From Vanilla planifolia (lineage: Eukaryota > Streptophyta > Magnoliopsida > Asparagales > Orchidaceae): a stretch of DNA of 64,000 bases. A model generated the notes under the pieces. It was not told where the DNA came from and did no database searches. It saw only the letters and a list, made by a program, of their open reading frames with translations. The stretch spans positions 8,301,501 to 8,365,500 of the forward strand of contig CM043878.1 of assembly GCA_023846275.1 (NCBI GenBank). The letters run 5' to 3'. The position numbers were made by a program, and so were the translations under genes. This document shows positions 28,301-58,829 of the stretch, piece after piece (within the stretch, counting starts at the first letter, position 1; each line of letters opens with the position of its first letter).

Positions 28301-31300
28301 AAGCAAAAAACTTGAACTTTTGTTCATACATGACTATGATCTTCTAAAAGAGCAAGGCAACCACTAAGATATTATCACCTTCTTTTTCTATTAAACTTGA
28401 GAGCTTTGCATGACAGTTTGACTTAAAGTCTTATCAACAATAACACAGTTAGTCTCAAATTCTTTTTAGGTTTTCGAGGATGGGCTTCATATAAATATCT
28501 CACTACATCAAAATAAAGGTGATACTATTATGGTGATGGGTTCACCTTTTGGGGTACTTTCCCCGTTTCATTTTTACAATAGGTAACAGTTTACCAGATC
28601 CTTGTACAAAAATTTACAGACGTTAGAGCAGTTTCTTACTTGGCTGTTCTTTGCACATCTACTAAATGGCTTGCTTACAAGCGGCATCTGGAATTTTAGC
28701 TAAAACGAAAGGAGTTAATTTCTGTTTTTTTTTTTCCTTTTCTTATTCTTTTTCCTTGTTGGTGGGTTGGCAATGCTTGAATAATGAATGGTGTTTCCAG
28801 TTATTGTCTTTTAAGAAAGAGTTATGTTTTGAGCTTAATGCGATAGTTAAATTAGTAACTGAATACTAGTCGTTCTATATTATACTTTGACAATATTTAC
28901 AACTTTTTGGCTAGTAGTTTTCTTGTTCAAAGAGGCCTTCAAATGAACTGAAACATGGGTAGATTGTAAGTCGATTGAAATTGAAATGTAGGCCAGACTA
29001 CAGTGTTTGTCATCTTCAGGCATATATTTTGAAGAAGCTTGATAAAAATTTGGTTTTTGTTGCATGAATTTTGTTAGGCATTATGCATAATGTTATTGTT
29101 TAGGCACATTTCTTTATGTTTGCTTGATGCTTAGTGTGCTTAACACCTGATCTTGGAGGTTGGCTTGATGGCTAAGATTATGGTTCCGGATGCCAGATAG
29201 AGAGTTGGCTATTCAAAGTTGGCATACTGAATTTAGCAAGTAGCTATATAACACGTTATTCTCTGTTTATAACACATTCAACTATTCATTTGAATTTCCA
29301 AACTGCCCTAAGATAGAGTAATATTGCTAATCGTGCTTATACATGAATACAGTGTAGATGTCCCAGAGAACTTACCTTGGAAAATAACTTGAAACAACAA
29401 AAGCTTGTTTGGTTTCTTGCATATTGAAAATTCTTATTAAAAATTTACTCAAAATTGCTAGATTTTTAGTATTTGATTTGTTGCATTCAAATCAAGATGA
29501 TTTTTAAATTCAATCTTGCAATGACAAAGATATTACTCACATCGATAAAAAGTAAAACCAAAATTAAAACATGACTGTTTTTAAATTAAATTCGTCCAAA
29601 CAAATGTGTTTTGAATTTCTGATAAAATTTTAGAACTGATTTTTGAAGATCATTGATAATTTCTAACTTCATCAAACAAATAAGTCCCAAAAGAAAAGTC
29701 TTATCTTCATGTATGCTAAGTTCTTGTGTTTTGCAGTGTTCCAAGCTTATTTTCAGTTTCTTGTGTAATGAATTTGCCAAGAAATGCCTTCTTTTGCTGT
29801 GAAGCCTGAGTTTATGTTATGCTAAGCACCTTTTAAAATCTTAACTGAAGTGAAAGCACCAGCTAGAAAGGCTTGGAAGTACATTTACCAAATATTTCTA
29901 GAACAAAACACTTCATTTTGGTTTCCACTCTGTTGCTAAACCTGTACAAGCATCTTGGTTGCAAAGTTATTTTGTAAGCAAATTTGCAAGGGATTTTGAT
30001 TGGTCATATCCAAAACTAGTTTAGTGCAAATTACCTGATAGCTTCTCTATATAATTCTTGTTTCCTTCAACCAGCATATCTGTAGGACACTTGGCAAACA
30101 GCTTCACTTCTGGTTCTGGTCATAGCTCACTTTTAATGGCTGACATTCGATGTCTTCCTGGTAGGGTTCATTACTTTGTTGTTTTCTGTGTACGTGGTAC
30201 ATTGAGTGTATGTTTTAAAAGATAAATTAACAACATTATAGGAATGGAAGGTAGTCCAGTTTTTGACCAGCATGGATGCCTTGCTGGTATTTTGACAAGG
30301 CCTCTAAGACAAAAAGGAAGCAATGCTGAAATCCAGGTAAAAATAGACAGCTGTATATTTTTCTTTTCCTTTACAAAAGATTTTTATAATCATTCTTCTC
30401 TGAAAGCTAGTTTGCAGTCACATGGAATGCAATAGCCAGCATAAAGGTTAAGAACCTGCAGCTGAATCTTCAAGATACCCAGGTTGAATTTAATGACAGA
30501 ATCGTGGGGCAAATGGGTTCACCATATGCTCCTGATGATTGCAGATCACAGAAATGTTTACATATGAGGTCTGTGCTCTCTGCTCCAGTGAATTCTCTAG
30601 AAAACCTCTTCTCTTCAGTTGTCCTCATCACAATGGATGGATCATGGGCTTCAGGAATTGTGCTTAACAATAATGGCCTCATCCTTACAAATGCCCACAT
30701 ATTGGAACCATGGAGATTTAAAAGGACTTCACTTTTGAGACTTGCTGAGAAACCCACTTTTGCGACACTTCAATCGAAGCTGGCAAGTTCTGTCAATGGT
30801 CATGAGGAGTCCTTAATTTCTTTTAACCACCAAAGTTATAGAAGTATATCCGTTCGTCTGGACTCTATGGAACAACAAGTGTGGTGTGATGCTCATCCAG
30901 TTTATGTTTCAAAAGGATCTTTAGATATTGCATTGTTGCAACTCAAATCTGTTCCAATCCAACTTTCCTCAATCAAACCTCAGTTGGACTGCCCATCTCA
31001 GGGTTCAGTTGTTCATGTTATCGGTCATGGCCTTCTTGGTCCCCAGTCAAGTGAGTATTAGTGACTTATGTAGCTTTCAAGTAGAGAAACATCTCTTCTG
31101 TTTCACAATTTGACATCAGATTTGCTACTCAACTTTCATCACTACTTTCTACCATTGTAGAATGCCGACCTTCTATTTCTACTGGAATTCTTGCAAATGT
31201 TGTTACAATACCAGGACCTCTTCACATATGTGGACCCATCAAAACAGATATAAATAAAGAAAGCATGCCAGTTATGTTACAAACAACAGCTGCTGTTCAT

Positions 31301-32029
31301 CCAGGAGCTAGTGGTGGGCCTGTTATTAACTCGAATGGTTTCATGATTGGACTTGTGACAAGGTAAATTTTTCAATAACATGTCTCTTCCTTTCTCCAAA
31401 TCACAATCCTACTTGCAAGTACAGCATAATATAGAAGCGTTTAACTTGCTTTGCATGATATGAAAGATCGTTTGTCATTTGCACTCAAAATTCTTCTTGA
31501 TCCTCATTGTTAATGAGTGCAGAAGAGTGCATACAATTAACATTTGAACAAAATTGAAAACTGATACAGGGCTTCAAGCCCATAGTGTCTTGTGCCGTAT
31601 TAGAGTCATTCTAAGGTCTCAATTGAATCTATATATTTTTTTAAAGTTATTATGAGCTTTCTTGTTTGTGGTTTCTTCAAACCTAAATCCCTCTTTAGAT
31701 CCATTGTGAAATATATGGTGTGCCCAAGTCTAAGTATTTTTTTTTTATTTTTATAAAACAATTGCAAATGATGCAGATAGATTATTCTGTGAACTCTAAA
31801 TGACTCCATTAAAATTAATAATCTTCTGACTTTAAACCCCACCATTCTCCCATACAAGTGAGAGATAAAAAGTAAATACTATAATCAAAGCAATCAAAGT
31901 GAGACTTGCTATATCAATATCCCTCCCATCCAGCTCTTTATCAAATAAAGGCTATTCTCAATGAAATCTAAGAGTTAGATTGTTATTGATTTGATAATCA
32001 TAATAGAATCAGTATCCAATGTGTGTGTG

Positions 32030-32061
<32 letters not shown>

Positions 32062-32538
32062 ATTTGATTTTTTTTTAATTTTTGCAGCAATGCAAGGCAT
32101 GGTGGAGGCACCATTATACCTCATCTAAACTTCAGCATACCTTGTGCAGCTTTGGAGCCCATCTTCAGGTTCTCAGGTATTGTTTCAGCTTCTTTTCTTT
32201 TGGTAGTTTTCCTCATGTGTCGACTCCTTCAATGGAACTTATACCTTGTTGTTTGGCTTCATTGATTTCATCAAAGTTTTGAACTGGTAATGTTCTTGGC
32301 TGCAGATACTGGGGATTCATCGATCTTCCAGGTGCTTGACAAACCAAATCAACTTCTTTCTTCAGTGTGGGCTTTGGTCCCCCTACCATCAAGGAAACCA
32401 CAGCCTCACTCGGAGAATAAGAACCCTAAAGATGAAAAAGGATCACGTTTCTCTGCATTCTTGGCCAAGAATGCAGAGATTGCTTCTTTGAAGGAAGTGG
32501 ATCATCTGAAGAAACTGAAGCTTAACAGTAAGATATGA
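10371..32538 (+). CDS. DEG15: Peroxisomal/glyoxysomal trypsin-like processing protease DEG15
   Basis: Fourteen coding exons: 10371-10436, 10541-10587, 13214-13394, 13489-13551, 13668-13742, 16427-16555, 21819-21938, 28470-28582, 30075-30160, 30242-30336, 30411-31050, 31161-31362, 32088-32176, 32306-32538 (2139 nt, 712 aa). Every junction is GT-AG and in phase. DEG15 is a peroxisomal serine protease that removes PTS2 presequences from imported matrix enzymes such as malate dehydrogenase and thiolase. The N-terminus [20 protein letters not shown] and the following [12 protein letters not shown] are family hallmarks. The trypsin-like triad is His421 (LTNAHILEP), Asp497 (SLDIALLQL) and Ser589 (HPGASGGPV). 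The C-terminus is NSKI, a variant of the SKL PTS1 signal. The N-terminal half carries a protease-like copy without the triad (GMEGSPVFD at 294-302). The start at 10371 aligns with the family; an in-frame ATG at 10338 would add 11 residues. Length is close to that of known plant orthologs (about 700 aa). No disruption was seen. Introns of 2.6, 2.7, 5.3 and 6.5 kb make the gene unusually long. Confidence 0.95.
10588..13213 (+). other. DEG15 intron 2 (2.6 kb)
   Basis: An AT-rich intron with no recognisable coding remnant. Its middle part (about 11100-12320) is rich in short words such as GTACGAT, TATGATA and ATATCGTAC. This could be a very old repeat, but no element boundaries were found. Confidence 0.5.
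13743..16426 (+). other. DEG15 intron 5 (2.7 kb) with CT microsatellite
   Basis: The intron contains a CT-rich stretch at 14329-14410 whose purest part is (CT)9 at 14341-14358. No transposon protein remnants were recognised. Confidence 0.6.
17671..17836. repeat. Diverged 83-bp tandem duplication
   Basis: AATACATTAAG begins at 17671 and at 17754. Both copies contain TAGCAATGTGC and end in TTTAAGACTATCTTAC. The copies have diverged visibly, so this duplication is old. Confidence 0.75.
18900..19067 (-). repeat. 84-bp tandem duplication within an open frame
   Basis: ATTTAGGGACCTTTGAT begins at 18900 and at 18984, an 84-bp period equal to 28 codons. On the minus strand both copies are open in one frame (18804-19073) and read as a repeated 28-residue unit ending ..QRSLN. 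No similarity to a known protein was recognised. It could be part of a decayed transposon gene or a chance frame. Confidence 0.7.
23440..24300 (+). pseudogene. Decayed Ty1-copia gag and aspartic protease
   Basis: Translating the plus strand with stops and frame shifts gives copia gag landmarks: KALGSI then LCLG near 23515, [10 protein letters not shown] near 23595, and [15 protein letters not shown] near 23735. A protease core, [13 protein letters not shown], begins near 24177 and is followed by [13 protein letters not shown]. The usual active-site DSG reads DSD. Several in-frame stops show that the element is dead. It lies within a DEG15 intron, in the same orientation as the gene. Confidence 0.75.
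24340..25430 (-). pseudogene. Decayed Ty1-copia reverse transcriptase and RNase H
   Basis: Read on the minus strand from high to low coordinates, the landmarks appear in copia order. [11 protein letters not shown] is near 25390. [18 protein letters not shown] with [10 protein letters not shown] follows near 25000 (normally YVDDI, so the catalytic Asp pair reads His-Asn). [18 protein letters not shown] is near 24860, and [13 protein letters not shown] then [16 protein letters not shown] near 24580. Stops and frame shifts are frequent. It lies antisense to DEG15 and opposite to the adjacent gag/protease remnant. Confidence 0.8.
25804..26475 (+). mobile_element. Candidate copia-type LTR (672 bp)
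   Basis: A purine-rich stretch (CCAAGAGGGAG, 25793-25803) resembling a polypurine tract is followed by TGTTGTATTC. About 670 bp later comes AATAAAATTATTACA, giving TG...CA ends. No matching second LTR or target-site duplication was found, so the borders are tentative. Confidence 0.4.
26780..27110 (-). pseudogene. Possible copia gag remnant
   Basis: On the minus strand, around 26985-26820, the translation runs MMSIQKY, a stop, then [19 protein letters not shown] and later [13 protein letters not shown]. It resembles the copia gag pattern in which a 'W..L..Y.P' stretch precedes 'FL.GL...F'. It lies upstream, in the minus sense, of the reverse transcriptase remnant, consistent with one minus-strand element that was later interrupted. 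The similarity is weak. Confidence 0.35.
32020..32062. repeat. (GT)n(AT)n compound microsatellite
   Basis: A GT run followed by an AT run inside DEG15 intron 12, just upstream of the exon 13 acceptor at 32087. Confidence 0.9.
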
Positions 32539-32752
32539 TAAAGAGTGACTAATGCATGTTATCTCCATCACACATGCAACATATAACTTCAATGTTTTGT
32601 ATTACAATGCAACGACACGTTTGTTAGTAAAAAGTGAGGAATAGCTGTTAAACCATCCAGAAGATTGAAGATGAAATGAACTTTTGTTCAACCTCATTGT
32701 TTGTGTAATTGTGTCCATTTGATTTCATTTTGATTTCATCTTGAGCAAATTG

Positions 32753-32758
32753 AATAAA
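32753..32758 (+). terminator. Candidate DEG15 polyadenylation signal
   Basis: AATAAA lies 215 bp after the DEG15 stop codon, in a T-rich context. This is the natural 3'-UTR distance for the gene and falls before the convergent EF-Tu end. Confidence 0.4.
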
Positions 32759-33050
32759 GTTGGTCGATTTTGCTAAAGGTATCATTGTTATGTAGCATAG
32801 CATTAACAAATAAAATAAACCAAAAACTGAGACAGAAAGGACAAATCTAAACCTTCAAAACCTAATCTACTTACCCATGGGAAGAACACTTAAAAGTACA
32901 GTTTTTGACAATATTAAAAGCTCTGCAACAAAGGTTTAACACTAAAAAGTGTAGAAACAGATCCAGAAAACATAGCATAGGCATTGATTAGAACAATAAT
33001 TGCAAAACAAAACCACAACAGCTTCACAAATTATGCAGCATAACTTTGAT

Positions 33051-33056
33051 TTTATT
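33051..33056 (-). terminator. Candidate EF-Tu polyadenylation signal
   Basis: TTTATT on the plus strand reads AATAAA on the minus strand, about 210 bp beyond the EF-Tu stop codon at 33266. With the DEG15 signal at 32753, it leaves roughly 300 bp between the two convergent transcripts. Confidence 0.35.
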
Positions 33057-33265
33057 CATGATACATAGCAAATTTATAGGAAAAGGTTAGGATAGTATGG
33101 CTAGAATCACAAAAAACAGACAAAAAAATAGATCTCATAGGCAAACTGTTTTAAATAAGAAAAAAAAATGATTACATGTATTGAACTGTTGAGGTCATGC
33201 AATCATAAGTGATAAATCTTAAACAAATTTCCAGAAAGGAACAAAATCTGAACTATCCTCATCAA

Positions 33266-52939
<19,674 letters not shown>

Positions 52940-53115
52940 TACAGGAACGGATCACCAAGACGAACGAGACCACCGATGTATCACGAAAAACCGCGCCTTT
53001 TGTCGCAAGTCTAGGTTTTTGGGGAACTTGCAGTTGGGTATCGGAGTGGAAATGGCGAAAGCAGAGACCCGCGACGGCGCCCACCGCAAGGGTTTTTGGT
53101 CATGCGGGAGGTTTA
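52940..53115 (-). promoter_or_regulatory. EF-Tu 5' UTR and promoter
   Basis: A GC-rich stretch lies directly upstream of the EF-Tu start codon and drops abruptly into AT-rich DNA at about 53115. On the minus strand it contains ACCAAAAACCCTTG and GGTGGGCGCC; the second includes a TGGGC core like the site II elements of mitochondrial and translation genes in plants. No TATA box is evident. The transcription start was not located. Confidence 0.4.
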
Positions 53116-53119
53116 TTGG

Positions 53120-56100
53120 ATATTAAAAAATTAATAATTGGATATTAAGACATTTTTTAAATTAATACTTTTTAATATTAACTAAAATAAAAAAAATAAA
53201 ATGGGAAGAATCTCGAATTTGTTTTTAAAAAAAAATTCTAAATCTCGAATTTGTCATTACAATTATGAATTTCTTTATTTCTTAATGTCAAAATTATTTC
53301 GTTTTTTATGTAATTATATAATTTTATAGTATAAATGTTATTCTTAACTTTTAGGTTTATAATCTACAATTAAAAAAAAATGGATAAATGGCATATTAAT
53401 ATATAAGCTATTACATATTTATAAACTTGTTTGTCATAGAAAATGTGATAGAAATATTTATTGAAAAATTAGTTTTATATATCAAAATATAATATTATGA
53501 TTGACAATAATTATTCACTAATAGGTCTTGGAAAATCTTTTATGCATGGGATATTTGAATTAAGCTCAAAATAGTTGTGCTAAGAAGTTGAGATTCAACA
53601 AAATTTAACTTATGATCTTTTAGATATCTCTCAAAATTAAATATAAATATCATTATTAGTTATAACAAAAAATTATTATTAGGATATTGATGGGACCAAG
53701 GTTTAAGAAAAAAATTAGATGATAATATGTTTTAAATCATGCAATTTCTTTCACCACTAAAATGACATAATTTCTTAAGGTATATTGATGAAAAAAGTTG
53801 TAGGTTTATAAATTTAAAATATTCTCTTTAATTTTAATATAATTTTATAATTTATCTAGATAGACAAAATTATTTGATACTAAACTTGGATTAGATTGTC
53901 ATGATTCTAGATAAATATATTAAGAGTTAAATATTATGATCAAATGATTTGAAATAAAGCAAAGTAAAAATTAAAGAATCATAAAAGTTTTGTAAATCTT
54001 ATCCTTTTTTTTTATCAAGTTTTATAATATTTATATATATATATATAAAAGAAATTTTAATGTTTTTTACAATCATTTGAACTCATAAACATCTTCCAAC
54101 TTTCAACAATAATTTTTGTCACTTTTTTAATTAAAATATCAACACAAGCATTAAGAAAAACTTGTAGACTATAGACAAACAAAGAGATTAATCTAAATCA
54201 AACTCAAATGGTTCTAATCTATAGTGCTTTACCATGGGATCCTTGTTATGACAAGATTTAATACTACTTATATATATTGTATATAGTTCAATAAATTTAT
54301 GATGTTAATAAGTCTTAAAATATCATAATAATACAACAAATACATATCGACCAAACATGATCACATGTGATATCAAATTATGCTAGATCAAATCAAACAA
54401 AGAAAGCAAAGATCGAAGAAAAATAAAATAATAAACATGAATAAAATTGTGAAACTTTTTTACTACAAAAAAAGATAATTTATTAAAATATTAAATACAA
54501 AATTTGTAGTCATGCTCCAAGAGTATTTTATTAGAAGTTTAAACAATTTCAAATTTATTTAGATTATCAAAATTGTCTCATGTTAAACTAAGGTTGGATT
54601 AAAAATTGTAATCAATTACATAACACTTCAAATTTTTATTATATATAAATATATTATATATAATGGGATTAAATTAATAAAAAAATAAATATTAGTATTA
54701 TGATAAATGAATTTTGATATTTAGAACTTGTAATGATATTAAAATAAAATATTAATTCTTATAATGTCTCAGAAAAATGTGTTGATTTTTAAAATGTTTC
54801 AAATTTTGGAAATAAAAATTTATTTAAAAACTTATTAATTGAAATAAATCTAATGATTTTTTGTTATGATTTTTAAAAGTCAAATAAATTTATTATAAAT
54901 TTTAAAAAAATAATACTTAATAAATTAATTGAACTCAATCAAAGGACTGATGAATCTAATGAATCTAATAATTTTTTGTTATTTAAAGAATTAGAGGGAA
55001 ACAATAAGGGATAAGAAGAGATTTAGCTTAGGACAGCAAAAGAGAAAAGCTTGAGAAGGATTTGGAAGAGTTCCAACAACTATGAAGTCATTAAAAATAA
55101 ACCAATGTTTTTAAATGTTTTATTTATTTTGAAATTCAATTTTACTTAAAAAAAAACTATAACAATAAGCTTAAATGTTATATTAGAAAATAAATGAATA
55201 AAAAGATGTTTAATAAAAAATCTTTAAAATTTTGTTAAAATAAGGGAGTTTTCTTATGGATGAATGTTTAAAGTTTTTTCTTAATAATCTGAATAATTTT
55301 TAGAAAAAAAATTGAATAAAAAGTAGAAGAAGAAAATATATTTCTTGTGATGTTTATAGATTAGATAATTAAATTTTTTATTCTTAAATTTTTGTAAAGA
55401 TCACTCTTTTTTTATCATTTTAATTTTTTTTTGTTATTTTTATTTTAATTTTATTATTTAACTCTGAGATAAATTTGTTGTTTAAACTTTGGAACCAGAT
55501 GTCTTACAAATAAATCAATATTTATTAAAGAAAAATATTATTTTAATATTTTTTAACTCCATTTCTGTGGGGCCATACTATGTTTCTCACATTTGACTGG
55601 TCAAAATTGAAGAATGGCAAAATTATCACGAACACAAACTCTTGATGTGATTTACTAACGACGAGCTTAATATAGACCGTTCGTAAGATTAAGATAAGTC
55701 AATGGGGACATGAACCGGGCTGGTCCACGTTTCAAAATTTGACAGCAACTCGGCATCGAATTGGGTTTTTTTTTAACCGTTCACTCTCTTTTTAAGATGT
55801 TGTTTTCAATTTTAGTTTTTCATAAAAATAATTCTTAAAATATAATAACATTTTATTTAATTTTACTTATATATTTTTCACATATTCTTAATATAACATA
55901 ATCAATATATAATATTTATCACTAATTATATATTACTAACACAAATTAATTTTTATGACATCATTATAAAGTTCATTTTTTGAAAGAATTTCGAACAAAA
56001 TTAAGAAGATTTTTGAGATAAGATAGCATATTTGGGTTGATTGTGAAAGGGGTGAACATCTTACTCATCAACTAGAAATTGAAAAGTATTACACGTGTTT

Positions 56101-56575
56101 ATTATATCGTAGATATGAAAAAGATAGAAATAACAACTTAGTAGTCAAAAAGGCTTAAAAAGACACGTTAAGAACATTAGAGAAGACCAAATTAGCAAAA
56201 GATAAATTTGGTTAAGAGGGCTAAATCAGGTAAAAAAAATTTGTCGACAAAGAGGGGTTTCGCATCATAGACACGACTCACCTAGATTAAGTGAAGAATA
56301 CTAAATATGATAAAATTGGTCACAAATAATAGATGAAAAATACAATTTGCAAACATAGATAACACTTATATGACATGATAAATAGAAAATGCAAGATATG
56401 TAATTTAACAAAAATATAATTTTTATATTCAACTTGTATGAAACACAGGTACAAACAACTTTATTTATAAAAAGAATAGCAAATCCTAAGCTATTCTCAA
56501 CTTATTAACAAGTATACTTCAATATGAATTATTAGATAGAATAATAAATCATTAAACATCCAAGTTTAAAAGATA
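53120..56575. other. AT-rich intergenic DNA between EF-Tu and laccase
   Basis: No coding potential or clear repeats were found. A candidate laccase polyadenylation signal (AATAAA on the minus strand) lies at 56460-56465, about 117 bp past the laccase stop. Confidence 0.55.
56460..56465 (-). terminator. Candidate laccase polyadenylation signal
   Basis: AATAAA on the minus strand, about 117 bp past the laccase stop codon, in AT-rich DNA. Confidence 0.3.
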
Positions 56576-56581
56576 TAGACT

Positions 56582-58735
56582 TTAACAAGGAGGCATATAA
56601 GTCGGTGGAGGAAGAATCGTAGCATTTGGACCATTCCCGTTTTTGACTATGAAGACTGTGTTCATTCCCCAGCTAAAATGACGATCCAAATGACAGTGCA
56701 TGAGCCAAACTCCTAATAAATAAATAACACTTATTAAATAAATTAGATCAAAAATAAAAATTTAAAAAATAATATATCAAATTAATTAGTAGTGATAATC
56801 AAATTATCTTTTAAGAGTCATATTGGGTATGTTATATGTGAAAAGTTAATCTTTATAAAAAAAAAAAATTTAAGTAAATTATGAAAGTCACTTAATGATT
56901 TTTTTTCTATTGAAGACGCTCCACCAAACAAGATGTAAGACGCACCTGGATTTCGAGCTCTGAACCGGATGGCGGCCCAGCCGCTTTTCGGGACCCCGAC
57001 CGTGTTCTCAAACGGCGGGTCGACGAGGTTGTAGGTCGATGGGTCAGTCTCATTGTTGAAATTCCCAAAGCCTCTGCCCACCACATAGAAGCTGAAGCCA
57101 TGGAGATGCATCGGATGGTTATCTCCGGCGATAAGGTTTGTCCCCTGAAGCACCACCTCCACGTTCGTGTTATACTCCAACACCTTCACCTCTGTCGCCC
57201 TCCTCGGAAACAGAAGGAACCCCGGGAAAGTAGTGTCGGTGTAGTTGTACGGCAGTGGCGGCTCGTTGGGGAACCCCGTCCCGAATACCCCACTGATGTT
57301 CCGGTAATAAGCGTCCAAGATGTCGATGACCGGCGTTTGGAAGCTGATGTTGTTGAGGCTCGCGGCGAAGCGGTCGCCCTGCGGTCCGGCGCAGGTGTTC
57401 CCGGTCTCGCAGGACAACAAATTGACGGCCACCGTGATGACGATCCGTCGGTCGATCGTCTGCGGGACGTCGATCGGGTGTTCGGTACTCGCCAGGGAGC
57501 GGAGCCCAGTGACGAAAGCGGTGGCAGCGTCGGTGTCGTTGGAAACAGGGAGGGAAGAAGGCAGGGTAGGCTGCGGGGAGGAGGAGGAGGAGTTAGAGTA
57601 TCGGAGGATGGCGGTGGTGATTGTGGTGACGAAGGGGACGCCGACTGCGGGGGCATAGGCACGGGCTGCTATGTAATGGCGGCTTCCGGCAGTGGAGTTT
57701 GCCTTGAGGAGCAGGTCGAATGTCTCACCGGGGGTAATCATGATATAGTCGGTGCCAAAGGGCTTCGTGTAGGCAGCGTCAGTTCCCACAACGGTGAGCC
57801 GGTGGCCCTCGATGGCGAAGAAAATCTCGCTGTTGATGGCAGCGTTCACCACTCGGAGGAGCTACGTCTTCCCGGTCTCCACCTCGGCGTTAAAGGTGTC
57901 GTTTTTGGAACAGGGATAGAGCTCCCCGGGTTGGCCGTTGATGGTGAATGCGTCGGAGACGTTAGGACTGCCGCCAGTCCGCAGAGCTTCAGCGATCACC
58001 TCGCTCACGTTGGCCTTCCACCACTCCCCTGCACCCAACAACAAGTAAAACTCTTGACTTCCCCCGATTCTATAAAAGAAGCCTCTTGGGCGGGGTTATT
58101 GCCTACCGAGAACGAGAGGTATCTCTCCCGCCGGCTGCGCGAAGGGAAAGGATCCACCAAGGCGCGGACGCACCACGATAACGCCGTGCACCGTCGCCCG
58201 GTCCCAATCGCTATGCGCGTGCCACCACACCGTACCCTCCTTGTCTCTAAGGTCGACGCGGTAGGTGAAGTTCGAACCCGGTTGGATCGGGCACTGCGTT
58301 ATGTACTCCGGTCCATCGGACCACGGGTTCCTCGGCTGGTCCACCCCATGCCTAAAATCAACCATAAATAAACATGCAAAAATCATTTAAAAAAAAACAA
58401 AATAAACAATAAATACCAATGAATGGTGATGTTATATTCAGCTCGATTAATAACGTTGACCACGACGATATCTCCATTTCGGGCATTTATCGTCGGCCCA
58501 GGGAACTGCCCGTTGACCGTAAGGATGGGTTTCGTGAGACACAGGCGTGTGCAAGGCGTCTCTTGGATCTGAAATAAAAAAAAAAATAATGCATCATTAA
58601 ACACTAAAAAAGAAATATATATATAAAGATATATTTTTTTTTACTTACGGTAAAGTTATAGTAAAGAGTATTAGCCAAAGCATGATGCACGAAGAACCCA
58701 AAGAGAAAGACAATGGCCCCTTCAAATCTCATCAT
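56582..58735 (-). pseudogene. Laccase with an in-frame premature stop (probable pseudogene)
   Basis: Exons, 5' to 3' on the minus strand: 58649-58735, 58417-58568, 58107-58351, 56946-58028, 56582-56712 (1698 nt, 566 codons including the final stop). All junctions are GT-AG and in phase. Laccases are secreted multicopper oxidases that oxidise phenolics such as monolignols or flavonoids in the cell wall. Residues 1 to about 21 are a hydrophobic signal peptide (MMRFEGAIVFLFGFFVHHAL). Copper ligand motifs: HWHG (79-82), WWHAHSDW (122-129), HPMHLHG (466-472) and [12 protein letters not shown] (528-539), with Met539 at the T1 axial position. Length fits the family. The stop at 57862-57864 (codon 217) falls in GKT-stop-LLRVVNAA, where laccases have GKTYLLR: TAC (Tyr) reads TAG. 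A product ending there would have 216 residues and lack two copper motifs. The frame is otherwise intact over 349 more codons, so the lesion is recent or a sequencing error. Coding GC is far higher than in the neighbouring genes. Confidence 0.9.
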
Positions 58736-58802
58736 GAAGGGTACAGTTCAAAGCAAGAAGAAGAGAAGGAAAAGAAGACATGAAGGTCGAAAAGAGCATG
58801 CC

Positions 58803-58811
58803 CTTTATATA
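58803..58811 (-). promoter_or_regulatory. Laccase TATA box
   Basis: TATATAAAG on the minus strand lies 68-76 bp upstream of the laccase ATG. The surrounding minus-strand sequence is CTCTATATAAAGGGCATGC, a classic plant TATA context. It implies a short 5' UTR of about 35-45 nt and suggests that the promoter is still intact despite the broken coding sequence. Confidence 0.65.
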
Positions 58812-58829
58812 GAGGAAAAGTCTATCACA

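Larger units (their letters stand above)
21939..28469 (+). other. DEG15 intron 7 (6.5 kb), transposon graveyard
   Basis: The largest DEG15 intron. It contains Ty1-copia gag/protease remnants on the plus strand, reverse transcriptase and RNase H remnants on the minus strand, a candidate LTR and a possible minus-strand gag remnant. All four are listed separately. The flanks (21939-23430 and 27700-28469) show nothing recognisable. Confidence 0.7.

Noticed and set aside
57862..57864. Laccase TAG explained by an extra intron
   Set aside because: The residues on both sides (GKT and LLRVVNAA) are contiguous in the laccase family, so no sequence is left over that an intron could occupy.
57100..58371. 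Plus-strand open frame of 423 codons
   Set aside because: It is the antisense shadow of the GC-rich laccase exons; the minus-strand reading has all the copper motifs and correct splice sites.
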